Shown here in pieces: positions 58,928 to 64,000 of a stretch of DNA of 64,000 nucleotides (position 1 is the stretch's first letter; the number at the start of each line of letters is the position of its first letter). Below the pieces are notes generated by a model, which was given only the letters and a program-made list of their open reading frames with translations, was not told the DNA's origin and made no database searches. Both the position numbers and the translations under genes were made by a program. This stretch comes from Ignavigranum ruoffiae (GTDB taxonomy: Bacteria; Bacillota; Bacilli; Lactobacillales; Aerococcaceae). The stretch lies in assembly GCF_900110675.1 (NCBI RefSeq), contig NZ_FOEN01000006.1, positions 62,001-126,000 of the forward strand, in the 5' to 3' direction.

Positions 58928-59502
58928 TTCCCGACTGGTTCAATCGGGACACACCAACGACTGAACTGGCCCAGAACTTGATAGGCTGTCTGCTGGTTCA
59001 TGAGTCAGACGAAGGAAGGTGTTCGGGTTGGATTGTGGAAACTGAAGCCTATCTAGGCTTTGAGGATCAAGCCAGTCATAGTTATCAAAGAAAGCAAACT
59101 CCGCGACTGTCAGCCCTCTATCAAGGTTTGGGTGTCTTTTATTTGTATCAAATGCGGGGGCATATTCTAATCAATGTGGTGTCTGGCTATCCGGGACAAG
59201 GAACTGGCGTTATGATTCGGGCACTTGAACCCTATCAAGGTCGGGATTTAATGGCTCAACGACGAGGAAAGTCGGGAATATTGATAAGCAATGGGCCAGC
59301 AAAATTAAGTCAAGCCTTAGGGATTAATATGTCCTATTATGGTCAGTCGGTTCAAGGTCCGGGTTTACGCATCGATTTCTCACAACGATTATCTTATGCC
59401 AAGCTGGGAGTTGGCCCTCGCATAGGCATCCCTAACAAAGGGGAGTGGACTCACAAACCCTTGCGTTATTATATAGAAGGTCATCCTTATTTAAGTAAAT
59501 GA
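58924..59502 (+). CDS. mpg: DNA-3-methyladenine glycosylase, AAG/MPG family
   Basis: Excises alkylated and deaminated purines from DNA, starting base-excision repair. The catalytic Glu is in VETEAYLG. FYLYQMRGHILINVVS, IRALEP and NGPAKLSQALGIN are the family signatures. The 192 residues are the bacterial length. It overlaps the upstream sirtuin gene by four nt, so the two are co-translated. A terminator follows. Confidence 0.95.
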   Translation: MIPDWFNRDTPTTELAQNLIGCLLVHESDEGRCSGWIVETEAYLGFEDQASHSYQRKQTPRLSALYQGLGVFYLYQMRGHILINVVSGYPGQGTGVMIRALEPYQGRDLMAQRRGKSGILISNGPAKLSQALGINMSYYGQSVQGPGLRIDFSQRLSYAKLGVGPRIGIPNKGEWTHKPLRYYIEGHPYLSK

Positions 59503-59554
59503 TGACCTAGAAAGAAAATTCTGTCGATCAGATTTATAAAATTTACAGAGGATT

Positions 59555-59587
59555 GCTGGGACAACTTGCTATCCCGGCTTTTATTTG
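59555..59587 (+). terminator. Terminator after the glycosylase gene
   Basis: GCTGGGA (59555-59561) pairs with TCCCGGC (59572-59578, one G-T pair), then TTTTATTT. The remaining ~250 nt to valS are the T-box leader. Confidence 0.75.
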
Positions 59588-59823
59588 ATAGAATTTTGTC
59601 GAATATGAAGCGATGAAAAGAGAAGTAGCTAGAACTCTAAGAGAGAAGGTCATTGGCTGAAAGCCTTCAACTCTAGCGAAAGTAGCTTGGAGCTTGATCA
59701 GTGAAAGCAGAGTAGTTGATCACGGAGAAGTTCGTTAAGACTTAGAGAGTGAATAGTTTATACTATTTAATTTAGGTGGTACCACGGAAAATTTCGTCCT
59801 AAGCAATTGCTTAGGATTTTTTA
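59588..59823 (+). promoter_or_regulatory. T-box leader of valS
   Basis: T-box core AGGTGGTACCACG at 59774-59786, then a terminator hairpin TCCTAAGC/GCTTAGGA (59797-59816) and T-run. The ~180 nt upstream are rich in short hairpins as expected for stem I. It should sense uncharged tRNA-Val. I did not assign the specifier codon. Confidence 0.9.
59797..59823 (+). terminator. Regulated terminator of the valS T-box
   Basis: TCCTAAGCAATTGCTTAGGA (59797-59816) is a perfect palindrome followed by TTTTTT. Confidence 0.85.
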
Positions 59824-59844
59824 TTTAGAAAGGAATTGGTCATT

Positions 59845-62472
59845 ATGAAAGAAATGTCAACAAAATATGAGCCCCAGTTGGTTGAAAAAGGTAGGTATCA
59901 GACATGGTTGGACCAAGGTGTCTTTAAGCCGAGTCAAGATCCAGATGCTGAACCTTATTCAATTGTTATTCCACCTCCAAATGTAACCGGGAAATTACAT
60001 CTAGGTCATGCTTGGGACGTGACTCTGCAAGATATGATCATCCGTCAGAAACGCATGCAAGGCTATGATACCTTGTGGTTGCCTGGGATGGATCATGCGG
60101 GTATTGCCACCCAAGCTAAGGTTGAAGAGAAATTACGGGTGGAAGAAGGAATCAGCCGTCACGAATTAGGACGTGAAGCCTTTCTGTATCAAGTTTGGCA
60201 ATGGAAAGAAGACTATGCTCAGACTATTCGTCAACAATGGGCCAAGATGGGAATTTCAGTTGATTATGATCGGGAACGATTTACCCTCGATGAAGGCTTA
60301 AACAAAGCGGTTAACAAGGTCTTTGTTGACCTCTATGAGAAAGGTCTCATCTATCGGGGGGAATACATTATCAATTGGGATCCTGTTGCTCAGACCGCCC
60401 TTTCTGATATCGAGGTCATCCATAAAGACGATCCAGGAGCCTTCTATCATATCGCTTACCCAGTAGTGGGCTCCGATGAGCGGGTAGAGATCGCGACGAC
60501 CCGTCCTGAAACCATGTTAGGCGATACAGCAATTGCAGTTCATCCAAGTGATGTTCGTTACCAACATTTAATTGGAAAGAAAGTAATTCTTCCTTTAGTT
60601 AATCGTGAAATTCCAGTGATTGCGGATCCATATGTTGATATGGAATTTGGAACGGGTGTGGTTAAGATCACCCCGGCCCATGATCCAAATGACTTTGAAG
60701 TGGGGAACCGTCACAATCTTCCCCGGATTAATGTGATGGATAAGTCAGCAACCATTAATGAAAATGGGGGTAAATATGCTGGTTTAGATCGTTTCCAAGC
60801 TCGTAAGGCAATCGTTAAAGATTTACAAGCAGCTGGATACCTGATAAAAATCGAAGAGATGGTTCACTCCGTGGGGCACTCTGAACGGTCTGATGCTGTC
60901 GTTGAACCTTATCTTTCCACCCAATGGTTTGTAAAGATGGGACCATTGGCGAAAGCAGCCATTGAAAATCAAGCGACCGACAAGGCCGTGAAATTCTACC
61001 CAGCTCGCTTTAATCAAACTTTCTTAACTTGGATGGAGAATATCCACGATTGGGTGATCTCGCGCCAACTTTGGTGGGGACATCAGATTCCGGCTTGGTA
61101 TCATAAAGAGAGCGGTCAAGTCTATGTGGGTCTAGAAGCTCCGGCTGATGAAGAGAATTGGCAACGAGATCCCGATGTCTTAGATACTTGGTTTTCATCT
61201 GCTTTATGGCCTTTTACCACGATGGGCTGGCCAGAGAAGACGGAAGACTACCAACGTTATTTCCCGACCAATGCCTTAGTGACTGGCTACGATATCTTAA
61301 CGTTCTGGGTATCACGGATGATCTTTCAGTCATTAGAGTTTACCGGTGAAAGACCTTTTGAGAATGTCTTACTTCATGGTTTGATTCGCGCTGAAGATGG
61401 GCGGAAGATGTCCAAATCTCTAGGTAATGGCATCGATCCAATGGATGTTATCGACCAATATGGAGTTGATGCTTTGCGTTGGTTCTTAGCTAATGGCTCA
61501 ACCCCAGGCCAAGATGTTCGCTACTCCGAAGAGAAAATGGCTGCCGCTTGGAACTTTATTAATAAGATCTGGAATGCCAGTCGCTATGTGTTAATGAATG
61601 TGGATGGCATGACCCTGGATCAAATAAATATTGGTTCAGATCTGACCTTAGCTGACCAGTGGATTCTATCACGCTTACAAGAGACCATCGATCAAGTGAC
61701 GCGTCTCTTCAATCAATTTGAATTTGGTGAAGCAGGTCGAATTCTCTATCACTTTATCTGGAATGATTATTGTGACTGGTATATTGAAATGACTAAGGAA
61801 AGCTTACAACAAGATAAAGACAATCAAAGTACTCAGTCAATCTTGGTCTATGTCTTGGATCAGTTCCTACGTTTATTGCATCCGGTGATGCCATTTGTCA
61901 GCGAAGAAATCTGGCAACAAATCGCTGAAGAAGGTCAATCGATTGTGGTGGCAGAATACCCAACGGTTAATGATAACTATCGCAATCCTCAAGCGGAAGC
62001 CGCCATGGAAGTCTTAATCGATGTGATTAAAGCTGTTCGGACTATCCGTAATGAAATGAACACGGGAATGGCCAAGGCGGTCGATCTCTACTTAGAAGTG
62101 ACGAATCCACAGATTGAAACCATGCTCAAAGAAAATGCAGCTTATTTGGAACGCTTCTGTCATCCAGGTAGCTTGCAGATAGGTCAAAACCTAGAAACAC
62201 CAGAACAAGTCGTGACCCAAACGACGCCTCATGTTAAAGTGATGATGCCTCTGTTGGGCTTAATTAAAGTAGAAGATGAAATTAAACGTTTAGAGAATGA
62301 AGCAGATAAGTTGGCTCAAGAAGTCCAACGTGTAGAAAAGAAATTAAGCAATCATAATTTTGTTAGCAAAGCCCCCGCAGACATTGTCAACCAAGAAAAA
62401 GAAAAAGGCGCCAGCTACCAGAAACAATTGCAGACTGTTCGTAATCAAATTGAACAATTAAAACAATTATAG
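59845..62472 (+). CDS. valS: Valyl-tRNA synthetase
   Basis: Class I synthetase for Val, with editing of Thr. HLGH lies in [14 protein letters not shown] and KMSKS in [15 protein letters not shown]. The CP1 editing region ([16 protein letters not shown]) and a C-terminal coiled coil ([21 protein letters not shown]) complete the usual domain set. The ATG at 59845 is preferred to a TTG at 59836, because the AAAGGA at 59829-59834 is 10 nt from the ATG. About 875 residues. T-box-controlled; folC follows. Confidence 0.97.
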   Translation: MKEMSTKYEPQLVEKGRYQTWLDQGVFKPSQDPDAEPYSIVIPPPNVTGKLHLGHAWDVTLQDMIIRQKRMQGYDTLWLPGMDHAGIATQAKVEEKLRVEEGISRHELGREAFLYQVWQWKEDYAQTIRQQWAKMGISVDYDRERFTLDEGLNKAVNKVFVDLYEKGLIYRGEYIINWDPVAQTALSDIEVIHKDDPGAFYHIAYPVVGSDERVEIATTRPETMLGDTAIAVHPSDVRYQHLIGKKVILPLVNREIPVIADPYVDMEFGTGVVKITPAHDPNDFEVGNRHNLPRINVMDKSATINENGGKYAGLDRFQARKAIVKDLQAAGYLIKIEEMVHSVGHSERSDAVVEPYLSTQWFVKMGPLAKAAIENQATDKAVKFYPARFNQTFLTWMENIHDWVISRQLWWGHQIPAWYHKESGQVYVGLEAPADEENWQRDPDVLDTWFSSALWPFTTMGWPEKTEDYQRYFPTNALVTGYDILTFWVSRMIFQSLEFTGERPFENVLLHGLIRAEDGRKMSKSLGNGIDPMDVIDQYGVDALRWFLANGSTPGQDVRYSEEKMAAAWNFINKIWNASRYVLMNVDGMTLDQINIGSDLTLADQWILSRLQETIDQVTRLFNQFEFGEAGRILYHFIWNDYCDWYIEMTKESLQQDKDNQSTQSILVYVLDQFLRLLHPVMPFVSEEIWQQIAEEGQSIVVAEYPTVNDNYRNPQAEAAMEVLIDVIKAVRTIRNEMNTGMAKAVDLYLEVTNPQIETMLKENAAYLERFCHPGSLQIGQNLETPEQVVTQTTPHVKVMMPLLGLIKVEDEIKRLENEADKLAQEVQRVEKKLSNHNFVSKAPADIVNQEKEKGASYQKQLQTVRNQIEQLKQL

Positions 62473-62531
62473 AATAACTTTACAATGTCGGCTCAATTCT
62501 GAGAACCGTTTTGTAATAAAGGAGTCCTTCG

Positions 62532-63851
62532 ATGAAATTTCAAACGATTGAACAGGCTTTAGCCTGGATGAATGATCAACATAAATCGGCTGAAGCAATC
62601 TCGGTAGAGAAAGTTGGCCATGCCCTCAACTACCTAGGAAACCCCCATCAAGGGTTACCCGTTATCCATATCACAGGAACCAATGGTAAAGGATCGACCA
62701 CTGCCTTCTTAAGAGATTTATTACAAAGTCAGGGGTTGAAAGTGGCCACTTATACTTCGCCTCATATCATGAAATTTAATGAACGCATCTCTTATAACGG
62801 ACAGAATATTTCAGATGAAGAATTAGTTGAGGTCCTAAATAAAATGGTCGAAGTCAATGAATATATGGCCAGTACTCCTTTTGGTCGATTAGTGTTCTTT
62901 GAATTGTATACGGTGATGGCAGCCTATTACTTTGCCAAGAAACAGCCAGATGTTTGTCTGATTGAAGTGGGAATTGGTGGTTATACAGATGCAACCATTC
63001 ATTTTGACGGCCAGCTAGCGGTAATCACGACCATTGGCTTAGATCATGCTGATAAATTCGGAGATAAGATTGAGAATGTCGCTTATGAGAAAGCTGGCAT
63101 TATTAAAGACCATGCTCAAGTAGTAACGGGGCGAATTGCACCAGACTTGTTGCAAATTATTAAGCAAAAGGTCAAAAAAGAAGAAGCAGTGCTCTCGGCC
63201 TTTGATCACGATTACCAGATTGAAAAACTTGAGAATGTCCAAGAATTGGGCAGTCGTTTTACCTGGGCTAATGATTCTTACCGAGAGAACTTTCATATTC
63301 AAATGCTAGGGTATCATCAAGTCGATAATGCAGCCGTTGCTCTCCAGGCTTTTAGTCTGTGGATGGATCAGATTCAAGGTCAGAACATTGATTGGATAGC
63401 AGCAAGCCATCGTCTCGAAACGACTCAATGGCTGGCCAGAATGGAGAAAGTCCATCAAAATCCACTGGTTTACATCGATGGCGCCCATAATACAGCAGGT
63501 TTGAATGCTTTGCGCCAAACAATGGATGAGTATTTTGCCGATTACGATTACACGATCATTTATGCAGGTCTTTCGACTAAGAATCAGGCTGAGCAGTTAC
63601 CTTTGTTAATGAATTTCCCGGCTCGGGATATTTTCTTAACCGAATTTGGTCATGAAAAAGCCATGACTGCCCAAGACTATCAAGAAATAGAACAGCATGA
63701 GCTGGATACTTTCCCTAAGTTGGTTGATTGGCAAGCCTATTTGTCAGACTATTTAGGGCGACCGGCTGAAGCTAAGCATCTTTTACTCTTAACCGGTTCT
63801 TTATATTTTGTCTCTGATGTGCGAGAATTTATTGTAAATCAGAATCGTTAA
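62532..63851 (+). CDS. folC: Bifunctional folylpolyglutamate synthase / dihydrofolate synthase
   Basis: Mur-ligase-like enzyme that adds Glu residues to folates and, in the bifunctional form, makes dihydrofolate from dihydropteroate. The ATP loop is HITGTNGKGSTTAFL. TSPHIMKFNERI and EVGIGGYTDATIH are the family signatures; the usual GGxxDATN reads GGYTDATI here. The C-terminal segment YIDGAHNTAGLNAL is also present. The 439 residues are normal. valS-folC-radC order is common in Lactobacillales and Bacillus. AAAGGAG precedes the start. Confidence 0.95.
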   Translation: MKFQTIEQALAWMNDQHKSAEAISVEKVGHALNYLGNPHQGLPVIHITGTNGKGSTTAFLRDLLQSQGLKVATYTSPHIMKFNERISYNGQNISDEELVEVLNKMVEVNEYMASTPFGRLVFFELYTVMAAYYFAKKQPDVCLIEVGIGGYTDATIHFDGQLAVITTIGLDHADKFGDKIENVAYEKAGIIKDHAQVVTGRIAPDLLQIIKQKVKKEEAVLSAFDHDYQIEKLENVQELGSRFTWANDSYRENFHIQMLGYHQVDNAAVALQAFSLWMDQIQGQNIDWIAASHRLETTQWLARMEKVHQNPLVYIDGAHNTAGLNALRQTMDEYFADYDYTIIYAGLSTKNQAEQLPLLMNFPARDIFLTEFGHEKAMTAQDYQEIEQHELDTFPKLVDWQAYLSDYLGRPAEAKHLLLLTGSLYFVSDVREFIVNQNR

Positions 63852-63856
63852 GCGGA

Positions 63857-63900
63857 TTTCTCCTCCCATTCTCTTATCTAAGATAGGATGGGAGGAGAAA
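63857..63900 (+). promoter_or_regulatory. Hairpin sequestering the radC ribosome-binding site
   Basis: TTTCTCCTCCCAT (63857-63869) is the exact reverse complement of ATGGGAGGAGAAA (63888-63900), a 13-bp stem with an 18-nt loop. The 3' arm is the SD of radC (GGGAGGAG). No T-run follows, so it is not an ordinary terminator; it may block radC translation until opened. Confidence 0.7.
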
Positions 63901-63902
63901 TT

Positions 63903-64000
63903 ATGAATTCTAAGATTGCTTCACTGCCAACTAATGGACAACCTCGCGAACGACTACTAAATTATGGCGAGAAAGCCCTGGCTGATTATGAATTGTTGGC
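63903..64000 (+). CDS. radC: RadC-like protein, 5' part
   Basis: The window end cuts this gene. Translation from the ATG at 63903 gives MNSKIASLPTNGQPRERLLN then YGEKALADYELLA. PRERLL-x(2)-G-x(2)-AL-x-DYELLA is the typical N-terminus of RadC/UPF0758 (MPN/JAMM family). The function is not settled; the link to DNA repair in the name is historical. Its SD lies in the 3' arm of the hairpin above. Confidence 0.88.
   Translation, partial: MNSKIASLPTNGQPRERLLNYGEKALADYELL

Noticed and set aside
63857-63900. Ordinary rho-independent terminator after folC
   Set aside because: The hairpin lacks a T-run and its 3' arm is the radC SD; a translational role fits better.
1-64000. Mobile elements, prophage, CRISPR arrays, toxin-antitoxin pairs or defence islands
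   Set aside because: No transposase, integrase, phage or cas-like product, no regularly spaced repeats, and gene order is core throughout.

Overview
The window is low-to-medium GC Firmicute DNA from the order Lactobacillales. Aerococcaceae or Carnobacteriaceae seem the best fit, but no rRNA or other decisive marker is present. The placement rests on three things: a mevalonate pathway with a class II HMG-CoA reductase, a Bacillus/Lactobacillales-type division and cell-wall (dcw) cluster ending in ylmG-ylmH-divIVA-ileS, and EpuA and XpaC/TelA neighbourhoods typical of Gram-positive cocci and lactobacilli. Shine-Dalgarno sites are strong, and GTG and TTG starts are common. I see no prophage, insertion sequence, CRISPR array, tRNA or rRNA gene; the window is almost entirely chromosomal core.

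Layout. 1-10500: T-box-controlled serS, a PerR-type-box-linked P1B-4 metal exporter, uppP, a lone PTS EIIA, a lactonase, an AI-2E-type transporter overlapping a secreted protein of unknown function, and DUF554 and DUF924 proteins. 10500-18900: orphan murT, then tdk-prfA-prmC-sua5-upp and the mevalonate genes mvaA and mvaS. 18906-19480: a gene-free stretch with two structured RNA candidates, one shaped like 6S RNA. 19480-22800: DUF1146 protein, murA, mreB/mbl, epuA and a small membrane protein. 22900-40730: mraZ-rsmH-ftsL-pbp2x-murE-mraY-murD-murG-ftsQ-ftsA-ftsZ-ylmG-ylmH-divIVA, then T-box-ileS. 40730-45420: heme catalase behind a PerR-type box, and xpaC-telA on the other strand. 45500-48300: nudF, a membrane protein, mtnN, and rpsD with a long leader. 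48400-54500: ezrA, nifZ-thiI (4-thiouridine in tRNA), a one-cysteine Tpx and a PLP decarboxylase. 54500-64000: secreted proteins of unknown function, rhodanese, methyltransferase plus RelP-type alarmone synthetase, sirtuin plus AAG glycosylase, T-box-valS, folC and the start of radC.

How it fits together. MurA, MurE, MraY, MurD, MurG and UppP cover much of lipid II synthesis and carrier recycling. The mevalonate genes feed the isoprenoid carrier, MurT amidates lipid II, and FtsL/Q/A/Z, EzrA, DivIVA and PBP2x assemble the septum. Catalase and the metal ATPase carry the same operator, TTAGAATnATTCTAA, and probably form a peroxide/iron regulon. Three aminoacyl-tRNA synthetases (Ser, Ile, Val) are each behind a T-box.

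No clearly new multi-gene system is visible. The best leads are the 6S-like RNA and its unassigned neighbour, the radC hairpin that buries the ribosome-binding site, the shared PerR-type boxes, the three-repeat MraZ operator, MurT without adjacent GatD, the one-cysteine Tpx, and the secreted protein at 7675-9060.
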